A stretch of DNA of 64,000 nucleotides from Legionella beliardensis (GTDB taxonomy: Bacteria > Pseudomonadota > Gammaproteobacteria > Legionellales > Legionellaceae), in assembly GCF_900452395.1 (NCBI RefSeq), contig NZ_UGNV01000001.1, positions 645,501 through 709,500 on the forward strand, in the 5' to 3' direction. Position numbers and translations under genes: made by a program. Each line of letters opens with the position of its first letter. Position 1 is the stretch's first letter. The notes beneath the pieces were generated by a model. The model was not told where the DNA came from. It made no database searches and was given only the letters and a program-made list of their open reading frames with translations. Of this stretch, positions 19,554 through 29,605 are shown piece after piece.

Positions 19554-20123
19554 TTAGCTATTTATCTTATTCATAGCCTGTACTAAGTCACCTTTTATAA
19601 GTAAGGGTAAAGACGTCATCGTGCGTTCCAAGGTTGCCAGAATAAGCTCTTTATCAGCGCTACTTGGTTTACCAAGGACATAATTTAAAACTAAGTCTTT
19701 GTGGCCAGGATGACCTATACCAACTCGTAGGCGGTGAAAATTAGAGCTGCCGAGTCGATTGGCAATGTCTCGCAGGCCATTATGACCCCCATGACCGCCG
19801 CCGGTTTTTAATTTAATGCGACCCGCAGGAAGATCAAGTTCGTCATGAACAACGAGAATTTCATCGGGCTCTATACGATAAAATTGACTAACTTCTTGGG
19901 TTGGTATGCCACTGTGGTTCATGAAAGTGGTCGGCAATAGAAGTCTACAAGCTTGGTTATCTTGCTCAAAAATAGCAAGTTCAGCATGTAATTTTTTTTC
20001 AGATTTGAAGGAAATCCTATAATAGCTAGCTACCAACTCCACAAACCAGCTGCCGGCATTATGTCGAGTATTAGTGTAAGCTGGGCCAGGGTTTTTTAGT
20101 CCAATAATTAATTTAATTGCCAT
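19554..20123 (-). CDS. pth: Peptidyl-tRNA hydrolase
   Basis: Pth recycles peptidyl-tRNA released from stalled ribosomes. The 189-residue protein has the N-terminal GLKNPGPAYTNTRHNAG with the catalytic His, TTFMNHSG with the conserved Asn, and VVHDELDLPAGRIKLKTGGGHGGHNGLRD. It lies between rplY and ychF on the same strand, an order shared by most gammaproteobacteria. Confidence 0.96.
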   Translation of the reverse strand: MAIKLIIGLKNPGPAYTNTRHNAGSWFVELVASYYRISFKSEKKLHAELAIFEQDNQACRLLLPTTFMNHSGIPTQEVSQFYRIEPDEILVVHDELDLPAGRIKLKTGGGHGGHNGLRDIANRLGSSNFHRLRVGIGHPGHKDLVLNYVLGKPSSADKELILATLERTMTSLPLLIKGDLVQAMNKINS

Positions 20124-20140
20124 ACATACTTTATAAAGAA

Positions 20141-20161
20141 GAGGCGAATTAGGTTCGCCTC
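20141..20161 (-). terminator. Hairpin between rplY and pth
   Basis: Arms GAGGCGAA and TTCGCCTC surround a 5-nt loop. On the transcribed minus strand it lies just after rplY and is followed by a short T-rich stretch. It may reduce read-through from the highly expressed ribosomal protein gene into pth. Confidence 0.5.
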
Positions 20162-20202
20162 AAATCACTTAGCTATACATTTGATTATTGTAAGGGATAA
20201 AA

Positions 20203-20838
20203 TCAAGCATCTGCCTCAGGCGCTTCAGGATTAGCATTGGCTTCTTCCTCAGCTGCCCCACCTTTCATAGCGTGAATAGCTGCCACAGGTAGATTATGAT
20301 CAGCTTCCTTAACATTAGTAGTAAGCTGTACGCCTTTAGGAAGCTTTAAGTCAGCTAAATGAACAATTTCATTTAAGCCAACCTCACTCATATCAACTTC
20401 AATGAATTCAGGTAAATTTTTAGCTTGGCAACGCACTTCTACTTGGTTCATGTTATGATTAATGCGGCCACCTGCTTTTACGCCTTTAGACGTTTGCTCA
20501 TTAGTAAAATGCAACGGTACTTGTTTAACAAGAATATCTTTTGCTGAGACTCGTTGTAAATCCATATGCAGAATAACTGGCTTGTATGGATGCCTTTGTA
20601 AAGCTTTAAGAATAACATGCTCTACTTTTCCTTCTATACTTAAATCAAAGACAGAAGAATAGATGCTTTCACTTTCAAGGGCTTTTAAAACTTTGTTATG
20701 GATAAGATTTAAAGATTGTGGCTCTTTATCTCCGCCATATAAAATAGCAGGTACTTTGTTTTCAAGACGACGTAGGCGGCGGCTCGCTCCTTTCCCTATA
20801 TCGGTTCTTGCTTCTGCTTCTAAAACAATAATTGACAT
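20203..20838 (-). CDS. rplY: 50S ribosomal protein L25 (general stress protein Ctc type)
   Basis: This is the long form of L25, which binds 5S rRNA. It has 211 residues: the N-terminal L25 domain (LEAEARTDIGKGASRRLRR) plus a C-terminal TL5/Ctc beta domain and an acidic Ala/Glu tail. An in-frame start at 20862 exists, but GGAGAT lies right before the ATG at 20838 and MSIIVLEAEAR matches family starts. It is divergent from rplU. Confidence 0.94.
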   Translation of the reverse strand: MSIIVLEAEARTDIGKGASRRLRRLENKVPAILYGGDKEPQSLNLIHNKVLKALESESIYSSVFDLSIEGKVEHVILKALQRHPYKPVILHMDLQRVSAKDILVKQVPLHFTNEQTSKGVKAGGRINHNMNQVEVRCQAKNLPEFIEVDMSEVGLNEIVHLADLKLPKGVQLTTNVKEADHNLPVAAIHAMKGGAAEEEANANPEAPEADA

Positions 20839-21020
20839 GAATATCTCCATCAAAAAAAACAATTGTGCTTAATTCGCGACCAATTTAAGCACCCAAAACC
20901 AAATTTTGGTGAGAGAGTATACAATAATTTAAAATCAACTTGAAGTCATAGCCGTAATTTCATAAAATATGCAACTTTGTTGAACTTATAAAAGCCATTC
21001 CGGCGAGTTGGAGAGAAGCT

Positions 21021-21329
21021 ATGTATGCGGTAATTAAGACGGGCGGTAAACAATATCGCGTGAAAGAAGGCGATATTATTAAAATAGAATCGCTGCCTGG
21101 CGATATTGGTAGTGAAATCAGTTTCGCCGACGTGCTTATGCTTGCTGATGGTGATAACGTTACTGTAGGCACTCCCTTAATTGCAAAAGCTGCAGTAAAA
21201 GGTGAAATATTAGCACACGATCGTCATAAAAAGATTAAAATCATTAAGTTTCGTCGTCGTAAGCACCATATGAAGCGCATGGGCCATCGACAAGACTTTA
21301 CGCAGATTAAAATTACTGCGATTAGTTAA
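21021..21329 (+). CDS. rplU: 50S ribosomal protein L21
   Basis: L21 has 102 residues starting MYAVIKTGGKQYRVKEGD, the family signature. The C-terminal KIKIIKFRRRKHHMKRMGHRQ is the basic rRNA-binding end. GGAG precedes the ATG. It is the first gene of the conserved rplU-rpmA-obgE run. Confidence 0.97.
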   Translation: MYAVIKTGGKQYRVKEGDIIKIESLPGDIGSEISFADVLMLADGDNVTVGTPLIAKAAVKGEILAHDRHKKIKIIKFRRRKHHMKRMGHRQDFTQIKITAIS

Positions 21330-21393
21330 GTAATTTGAGTTCTATATAAGCGCTTATCGCTTATATAGTTAAATAGATTAAGAGGGGAAAGCA

Positions 21394-21675
21394 ATGGCTC
21401 ATAAAAAAGCAGGTGGTAGTACGCGTAATGGTCGCGATTCGAATCCTAAGTACCTTGGTGTTAAACGCTTTGGTGGCCAATATGTTAATGCGGGTGAAAT
21501 TTTAGTTCGTCAGCGAGGCACAAGGTTTCATGCAGGTGATGGCGTAGCTTGTGGCCGTGATCACACTTTATATGCATTAGTTGCTGGCACGGTTGCCTTT
21601 AAAGTTAAAGGTGCTAAGAATCGTAAATACGTGTTAATTGAAGCTGAGGCTGCTGCTGAAGGTAGCGCAAACTAA
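21394..21675 (+). CDS. rpmA: 50S ribosomal protein L27
   Basis: L27 reaches the peptidyl-transferase centre. The 93-residue protein begins [19 protein letters not shown] and contains [22 protein letters not shown], both diagnostic. AGAGGGG gives a strong ribosome site. It is 64 bp after rplU. Confidence 0.97.
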   Translation: MAHKKAGGSTRNGRDSNPKYLGVKRFGGQYVNAGEILVRQRGTRFHAGDGVACGRDHTLYALVAGTVAFKVKGAKNRKYVLIEAEAAAEGSAN

Positions 21676-24074
<2,399 letters not shown>

Positions 24075-24144
24075 AATACCAAACTAAAAATCTATCATCT
24101 ATCTATCATAGAGCTTTCAGCAGCAAAAATGAATGATTAAAATG

Positions 24145-24564
24145 TTAATCGGTTGTGCCAATAGTCACTTTAAATGTAGCCGAAGCAGCACCACAAGGGT
24201 TAGTCGCTGTGACTGTAACAGGAAATTCATCCTCTGCTTTGGCTTTAATAATAACTAACCCATTGCGCCGGTTAATAATTACTTGATTTTCACGATTGGT
24301 AACTAGGGCTGATATGGTGTAATACATTTTGGTGCCCTTAAAGGCTTCTGAGGCTGAGATTACTTTTGTTTCATCTAATTGTACACTGGTTTCAGGAATG
24401 TCTTCAGTGACGCGCGGCTTATCATCCTCAGTGCATTCTGTAGTGACCGATTCAGATGGTTTAATAATATTATCATTTGAACCGGCTGCGAAAGAAAAAT
24501 GAGGAGAATAGAAAAAACCACTGATAGCCATCACATAAATAATTTTATTGAGATTTCCTTTCAT
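24145..24564 (-). CDS. Small secreted protein with Ig/cadherin-like domain
   Basis: The protein has 139 residues with a signal peptide (hydrophobic YVMAISGFFYS, cut near FSFAAG). A short acidic linker is followed by a beta-rich module (YYTISALVTNR, GLVIIKAKAEDEFPVTVTATNPCGAASATFKVTI), the pattern of dystroglycan-type cadherin or Ig-like folds found in surface proteins. It is probably periplasmic or exported. The function and partner are unknown. It follows cinA-like on the same strand by 70 bp at their near ends. Confidence 0.65.
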   Translation of the reverse strand: MKGNLNKIIYVMAISGFFYSPHFSFAAGSNDNIIKPSESVTTECTEDDKPRVTEDIPETSVQLDETKVISASEAFKGTKMYYTISALVTNRENQVIINRRNGLVIIKAKAEDEFPVTVTATNPCGAASATFKVTIGTTD

Positions 24565-24661
24565 ATCAATGCCTTCATGGTTGTTTGTTTAATATTAGCA
24601 CTGATCGTTAAAAAGCGCTTAATGCATGGAAAATCTGTGTTTTAATTTGTCATCTCCGTGT

Positions 24662-24791
24662 GGCATTATTGCATGGATAGAATAAATGATCAAAACGACC
24701 TTGTAGCTTGGGTGAAACGAAGTGAAACCCGGGTTTCGGCCCTATGGGCCTACGCCTGAGCTACGTTTTAATTTATCCACGCAACAATACC
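24662..24791. repeat. Nested palindromic repeat, copy A
   Basis: The core at 24703-24764 is a 62-nt palindrome (GTAGCTTGGGTGAAACGAAG at its left end, GAGCTAC at its right). It matches the reverse complement of 49528-49589 at about 53 of 62 positions with no gap. Outer arms GGCATTATTGCATGGATA (24662-24679) and the inverse of GGTATTGTTGCGTGGATA (24774-24791) enclose it. Total length 130 bp is nearly the same as copy B (128 bp), and the core sits at almost the same offset. Confidence 0.8.
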
Positions 24792-25447
24792 TTGAGAGCG
24801 AAGCGAAGCAATCCAGGTCGGGTCTTGACAAACTTACCTGACTGGCTCGCCTCACCTTTGGCTACGTAAAGGTTCGCAACGACTTAATTCTTCTAGCTTG
24901 GCTTTCTACGCAACAATGCCGGGATTAACTGACGATTTTCAACCTATAGGCCACTTATCTTTGCAAAATTGTTAAATTTTTAACAAATTCTTTACTAGCT
25001 AAATAGCTTGCAGTTCATGTTTATAGGTGTTACTCTCTGCCCTGTTTAGAAATAGACTGCTATTGGAAAGATCACAAAATACATAATTAAAACAAGTAGT
25101 TTTTTTTAAAACCTATATTATGTTAGTTACTGTTTAAATACCTAGCATTGATTAGGATCATTTTGTGAAAAAAATTACTGGGATGTTTTTAGTGATTTTA
25201 AGATTATTGTTAATAGTGAATAAAAAGTAGCTTTGTACTTCTTTTATAAAGAATGAAATATTTTTTGTTTAGAGTATAGGCCACTGTTAAATGAGCCTAT
25301 ATTTTTTAAGCTGCTTATCTGTTAGGCATCTTCGGGTGCTAATTTTAAACATTTTAGCTACGCATGTATCTTTCAATTTCTTAACCTTAAACCATTTAAT
25401 TAATTATTTAAAATTTTATAAATCATGAAGATGTAAATGAGTGATTT

Positions 25448-25480
25448 ATTAATGTTTACTTAAGAATTGGGCTTTATACT
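25448..25480 (+). promoter_or_regulatory. PmrA-box-like direct repeat with -10 element
   Basis: ATTAATGTT (25448-25456), a 2-bp spacer, and CTTAAGAAT (25459-25467) form an 11-bp-phased direct repeat. Seven bases later comes TATACT (25475-25480). Repeat phase and distance to the -10 are identical to the site at 13597-13629. It lies 65 bp before the carrier-like gene. Confidence 0.6.
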
Positions 25481-25545
25481 GGGCCTGTTTAATGAAGTAA
25501 GTTAATTAACTCTATACCTAGTCAACATAAAATGAGGTAGTTTTT

Positions 25546-26850
25546 ATGCGTAAAAAGATAGAGGAAACAAGAGAACAGCAAGATGCTAAAACTGGTACAA
25601 CTCCAATAGGAGCGCCAACAGCGCCTAGCGGAAAAAGTGCTTCTCTACCTAGAACACAAAACCAAGATAGACAATCAAGCGTATTGTATTCTCAAGTAAG
25701 GCAAAATTTTGCTTATATGATGCAAAATAATTATGCTAAAGCTCTTGTCAAAATAGGTGGAACCAGCGTTGGTGTTGCCACCATACTTTACCCACTTGAA
25801 GTCCTTCGTGATCGGGCACAGCTAGACATACAATCATCGTTTAAGCTTAAAGATATGTTTAAGTTTAAATTTAAGGATATCAATTTTAATAACTTAAAAA
25901 GCTCGTTTAAATCTCCAGTTATGTTTAATTATAAAACATTGATGCCCTTTATACAGGGATATATTAATGCTAATAGGATGAGTTTAGGTAAAAATACTGT
26001 AATAGCACAAAGGGACCCTGTTTCTCAGCATGTGGAATCTTTTATCGGTGAAAAAGGTAAAGAAAATACAGATCCTGTTGGTAATAATGGACGATTTAAT
26101 TATAATAAATACGCTGTACCTTCTATTGCTGCCTTAATCATTACCACGCTTGATATGACATTTACTCAGTATTATTCTAACATGCGTGTTTTCAATACGA
26201 TGGGTAAAGTTATAGAGCTTGAGTCCTTAAAACAGAAATTTGATTTTATGCGGGCGGGCGCTCCTCTTCGTTTTGTTAGGAATTATGGTAGCACTTTAGC
26301 TTGTCTTGCTACTAGCACGATATTAAGAGAGCCTATTGATGCCTACATACCGCATGATACCTCTCCTTATATTCATAATGCCGCCACATCTCTTATCGCA
26401 AGTACTGTAATTGCTCCAGGCGTAAATGCATTTGAGTGGTGGTATCGCAATCAGATGAAGCAATTCAATACTCAAACATTTAAAACACCTTCGAGTTGGC
26501 AAGTTTTAAAAGAAGCGGTGAAAACAAGTGGACTGAAAACCCCTTTACGGGGGCTTAAGTGGACTATAATTACTAACGGGCTTGCTTTTTTTGCTATCAA
26601 TGGTATATCTGATCTTTTAGATACCTATGTCTTTACAGATTCTAAACCAAGGAAGCCACAGGTACCAGTACCAGAACAGCCACGAGTTCATACAGAAACC
26701 AAACGAGAACAACCGCGAGCGAGCCAATCACGTAATGCTTTTTTTGCATCTACATCTACAGATACAGAGCAAAGGAAGCAAGCGGAATTAGGCTCGAAAA
26801 ATGGTGCTATAGAACAGCAGGGTAGTACAAACGAGCCACCACGCGTGTAA
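25546..26850 (+). CDS. Mitochondrial-carrier-like protein, candidate effector
   Basis: The 434-residue protein shows the threefold ~100-residue plan of the mitochondrial carrier family. Repeat 1 has a hydrophobic helix (64-82), PLEVLRDR at 83-90 matching Px[DE]xx[KR]x[RK], and IQGYINANR at 136-144. Repeat 2 has a helix at 187-200, a degenerate LDMTFTQY at 202-209, and RAGAPLRFVR at 236-245. Repeat 3 has a helix at 276-290, PGVNAFEW at 291-298, and RGLKWTIITN at 335-344. The three glycines after the loop helix lie at 138, 238 and 336. Low-complexity tails flank the core. Such carriers are eukaryotic; L. pneumophila LncP is a known exported example. A PmrA-like promoter precedes it. The substrate is unknown. 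Confidence 0.65.
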   Translation: MRKKIEETREQQDAKTGTTPIGAPTAPSGKSASLPRTQNQDRQSSVLYSQVRQNFAYMMQNNYAKALVKIGGTSVGVATILYPLEVLRDRAQLDIQSSFKLKDMFKFKFKDINFNNLKSSFKSPVMFNYKTLMPFIQGYINANRMSLGKNTVIAQRDPVSQHVESFIGEKGKENTDPVGNNGRFNYNKYAVPSIAALIITTLDMTFTQYYSNMRVFNTMGKVIELESLKQKFDFMRAGAPLRFVRNYGSTLACLATSTILREPIDAYIPHDTSPYIHNAATSLIASTVIAPGVNAFEWWYRNQMKQFNTQTFKTPSSWQVLKEAVKTSGLKTPLRGLKWTIITNGLAFFAINGISDLLDTYVFTDSKPRKPQVPVPEQPRVHTETKREQPRASQSRNAFFASTSTDTEQRKQAELGSKNGAIEQQGSTNEPPRV

Positions 26851-26863
26851 TTTTAATATTAAG

Positions 26864-26901
26864 CTTAGAAAGAGAATCTAAGGAGTATCTTTCTAAGTTT
26901 T
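26864..26901 (+). terminator. Terminator after the carrier-like gene
   Basis: Arms CTTAGAAAGA (26864-26873) and TCTTTCTAAG (26888-26897) pair perfectly around a 14-nt loop and are followed by TTTTAG. Confidence 0.55.
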
Positions 26902-26927
26902 AGTCTAAAGATTAATCGCTTAAAGCA

Positions 26928-27158
26928 TTATAGATTTAGACTGGCGTTCCTTGCTGATTCATCAATTTCATTATGCTGATCATCATTATGATCGTTGTTT
27001 GATAAATATGAGGTAAACTTAGTCAAAATAATAGCTTGAGCAGCTAAATTAGCTGCATTCCATAAATGAGGCGCTAACATACTAGCTAAACGAATTTTTG
27101 GTTGAGAAAAAAAAGTAGGAGCAAGTTTCCTTGTAGGTGTAATAAAATTCCGGACCAT
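26928..27158 (-). CDS. Small hypothetical protein, 76 residues
   Basis: The reading frame has a good AGAGGTG ribosome site four bases before the ATG at 27158. The protein is basic at the start (MVRNFITPTRKLAP), has a moderately hydrophobic middle (WNAANLAAQAIILTKF) and ends in an acidic Asp/Asn/His-rich tail. It may be a small membrane-associated protein. No family is recognised. It converges with the carrier-like gene. Confidence 0.5.
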   Translation of the reverse strand: MVRNFITPTRKLAPTFFSQPKIRLASMLAPHLWNAANLAAQAIILTKFTSYLSNNDHNDDQHNEIDESARNASLNL

Positions 27159-27387
27159 ATGGCACCTCTATGCTGTTTAATAGAACATTTAGTGTACTTT
27201 ATAAATTTAATAAATGACATAACTTATTGTATTTTAAATAGTTAGTTTTTTAGCCATTTGGTTGATTTATTTTTCGTTTTTTAGCTTTATTAACTAAATG
27301 AAATAATTGTAATTATTTTTTCTATATTTTTTTCCTTCTATTTTTTATAATTCGTTTTAAAAATTTCTAATATTAAATAGCTATTTC

Positions 27388-28377
27388 ATGCATACTCAAA
27401 CGCCAATCGATGCGGTGATTACTTGGGTCAATGGTAATGACAAAAGTCATCAGGTAAAATTATCCGAGGCATTAGCTAAATTAGGTATGCAGCAAAGGCC
27501 TATTGCTGCAGAGCCTACGCGTTTTAATGAATGTGGTGAAATTAATTATTGCTTACAGTCGTTATTTCGTTTTGCGCCCTGGCTTAGAAACATTTTTATT
27601 GTGACTGATGCCCAAATACCGCCTATTATCGAGCAGTTAGAAAATACCGAGCTTGCTGCCAAAATCAAACTAATTGATCACCGCGAGATTTTTGCAGGCT
27701 TTGAGGATGTTTTACCTACGTTTAATAGTATTGCTATTGAAACCATGTTATGGCGAATTCCTAAGCTTGCTGAGCAATTTATTTATTTAAATGATGACTG
27801 CTCAATCATTCGACCAGTAACACCAGATGATTTCTTCAAAGGCAATAAACTGGTTCTTAGAGGTGAGTGGAAAACGCAAACGAGCAAAAAATGGCAAAAT
27901 TATTTCTATCGGTTAAAAGGTTTTTTATTACAAAAGCCTCCTAAATTGCTGACTTGTAGTGAGCATCGTACGTTGCAAGAAAATTCAGCTAAACTCACAG
28001 GATGGACTAAGCATTTTTTTCACTTGCCGCATGCCCCATTCCCTATGCAGCGGTCTACTTTTGCAGAATTTTTTACAGCCTTCCCGCATTTATTAGCAAA
28101 TAATATAAGGCATACATTTCGCAGTCCTAAGCAATATTGGCCAATTTCCTTAGCGCATCATTTAGAAATTAAAAACAATAACGCTATCATTGATAATTCG
28201 CTTAAAGTGATTGCAGTTAATGGCGCCTGTTATTCCTTGGGCAAAATTAAGCAGAAACTTAAGCAGGCTGAAAGAAATAATGTGGCTTTTATTTGCATGC
28301 AAAGTGTTGACTTAGCGCCTAAGCAATCGCAGGTATGGATGCTTGATTGGTTAAACAATAGGATTATAACGAATTAA
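27388..28377 (+). CDS. Stealth-family sugar-phosphate transferase
   Basis: Stealth proteins are hexose-1-phosphoryltransferases, used in bacterial capsule synthesis and related to the eukaryotic GlcNAc-1-phosphotransferase of lysosomal targeting. The conserved blocks are visible: DAVITWVNGND at residues 8-18 (CR1), and a CR2 region running from FNECGEINYCLQSLFRFAPW through IFIVTDAQ to QFIYLNDDCSI, followed by CR3/CR4-like segments. Length is 329 residues. There is no capsule cluster around it, so its acceptor is unclear. The stop overlaps the ispA stop by 4 bp. The ribosome site is weak. Confidence 0.85.
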   Translation: MHTQTPIDAVITWVNGNDKSHQVKLSEALAKLGMQQRPIAAEPTRFNECGEINYCLQSLFRFAPWLRNIFIVTDAQIPPIIEQLENTELAAKIKLIDHREIFAGFEDVLPTFNSIAIETMLWRIPKLAEQFIYLNDDCSIIRPVTPDDFFKGNKLVLRGEWKTQTSKKWQNYFYRLKGFLLQKPPKLLTCSEHRTLQENSAKLTGWTKHFFHLPHAPFPMQRSTFAEFFTAFPHLLANNIRHTFRSPKQYWPISLAHHLEIKNNNAIIDNSLKVIAVNGACYSLGKIKQKLKQAERNNVAFICMQSVDLAPKQSQVWMLDWLNNRIITN

Positions 28378-29273
28378 ATTTCAGCTAGCTCACTTCTTAC
28401 CTGTAGTGTTTCAGTGAATGCTATGAGTGTTTTAGTTTTTTCTGTAAAGGGCGTTAATTTATCTTTGGCTTTCTGAAAATAACTATTAATTAATTCAAAA
28501 AGCGCCTGTTGCTCATACAGTTGGGCAAAAGTGATTTTTTGGTTAGCCACATCAGAAGCACGGTTTTTGCCTAAGCGCGTCATAGGTGCATAAGCATCCA
28601 AATAATCATCCTGCATTTGAAAGACTAATCCTAAATAATGAGCATAGTCGCATAAAGCAGCTTTTAGAGAGTCATCTGGATTTCCTACAACCGTAGCCAT
28701 ATTAATACAAGCAGAAATAAGTTTACCCGTTTTTAAGGTATGAATAGCACACAGTTGTGCCTCAGTGATATTGATATTATTTAATTCGGATAAATCTAGG
28801 CTCTGCCCGCTTACCATACCAGATGGGCCGCTTGCATGGACTAACTCACGAGTGACAGCAATCACTTGAGAAGGTTCTAGAAATTGAGGTAATTCAGTGA
28901 GTAAAATGTCCACGGCCAAGGCTTGCATACCATCGCCAACTAAAATGGCGGTTGCTTCATCAAACTTCCGATGGCAGCTTGGTTTACCACGTCGAAAGTC
29001 ATCGTTATCCATGGCGGGTAAGTCATCATGTATTAATGAATAAGCATGAGTTAACTCAATGGCTGCAGCAATGCGGTCAAGACTTGGCAGGGCCGCATCA
29101 ATCACTTCTCCCGTTAGATAAACAAGCATAGGCCTTAAGCGTTTTCCCCCAGGAAATAAGGCATAATGCATGGCTTCTTGTATGCGTTTTGCAGGGATTT
29201 CTAGGTTTTGAATAACTTGCTTAAGAAATGTCTCATGATGCGTACGATAGTAAGTTAACTTGTCATTGATCAT
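28374..29273 (-). CDS. ispA: Farnesyl diphosphate synthase
   Basis: IspA condenses IPP and DMAPP/GPP to farnesyl diphosphate, the substrate of both uppS and ispB encoded in this window. The first Asp-rich motif is [18 protein letters not shown] and the second is [25 protein letters not shown] is the N-terminal substrate-binding block. Length is 299 residues. It overlaps xseB by 11 bp, the usual xseB-ispA arrangement; dxs does not follow. Confidence 0.95.
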   Translation of the reverse strand: MINDKLTYYRTHHETFLKQVIQNLEIPAKRIQEAMHYALFPGGKRLRPMLVYLTGEVIDAALPSLDRIAAAIELTHAYSLIHDDLPAMDNDDFRRGKPSCHRKFDEATAILVGDGMQALAVDILLTELPQFLEPSQVIAVTRELVHASGPSGMVSGQSLDLSELNNINITEAQLCAIHTLKTGKLISACINMATVVGNPDDSLKAALCDYAHYLGLVFQMQDDYLDAYAPMTRLGKNRASDVANQKITFAQLYEQQALFELINSYFQKAKDKLTPFTEKTKTLIAFTETLQVRSELAEI

Positions 29274-29490
29274 TACATAATCCCGCGGGATCTAAAGAGT
29301 TTAAACGTAGTATTTCTATTTTTTGCTCAGCCTGAGTTAAATCAGTTTGGCACTTACGCGCTAAATTAATTCCTTTTTCATAATATTTTAGGGATTCTTC
29401 TAAGGTTAAATCTCCTTGCTCAAGCTTTTTAACTATTTCGTCAAGCTCTGCGAGGGATTTCTCAAACTGAATAGCTTTAGCCATAACCAT
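29263..29490 (-). CDS. xseB: Exodeoxyribonuclease VII small subunit
   Basis: XseB is the small helical subunit of the ssDNA exonuclease ExoVII. The 75-residue protein carries the family core [35 protein letters not shown]. It overlaps ispA and is the first gene of the pair. Confidence 0.93.
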   Translation of the reverse strand: MVMAKAIQFEKSLAELDEIVKKLEQGDLTLEESLKYYEKGINLARKCQTDLTQAEQKIEILRLNSLDPAGLCNDQ

Positions 29491-29560
29491 CCTATCCTAC
29501 GCTTATTGAAAACATGTCAAGTATACTAAAGAAACGTGGAAATACTATGTTTTAAAGAGA

Positions 29561-29592
29561 ATTGCCTATATTTTTATAAAAATATAGGCAAT
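29561..29592 (-). terminator. Terminator hairpin of the repeat protein gene
   Basis: Perfect 15-bp arms ATTGCCTATATTTTT and AAAAATATAGGCAAT lie around AT, just after the stop of the 834-residue gene. T-runs inside the arms on both strands suit intrinsic termination. Confidence 0.6.
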
Positions 29593-29605
29593 TGGTACAT
29601 TGAGA

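Larger units (their letters stand above)
24565..25545. other. Non-coding region, 981 bp, repeat-bearing
   Basis: No convincing gene is present. From left to right it holds a 130-bp nested palindrome (24662-24791), a GAGCGAAGCGAAGCAATCCAGG segment (24795-24816) and a second copy of ACGCAACAATGCC (24908-24920). The last nearly repeats ACGCAACAATACC at 24779-24791. After these come about 500 bp of very AT-rich DNA and a PmrA-like promoter at 25448-25480. The left part looks like accumulated dispersed repeats. Confidence 0.6.

Noticed and set aside
24145-25545. Possible CRISPR array or sRNA in the repeat-rich gap
   Set aside because: Repeats are two imperfect copies of different types with no regular spacers, and no promoter-terminator pair defining an sRNA could be supported.
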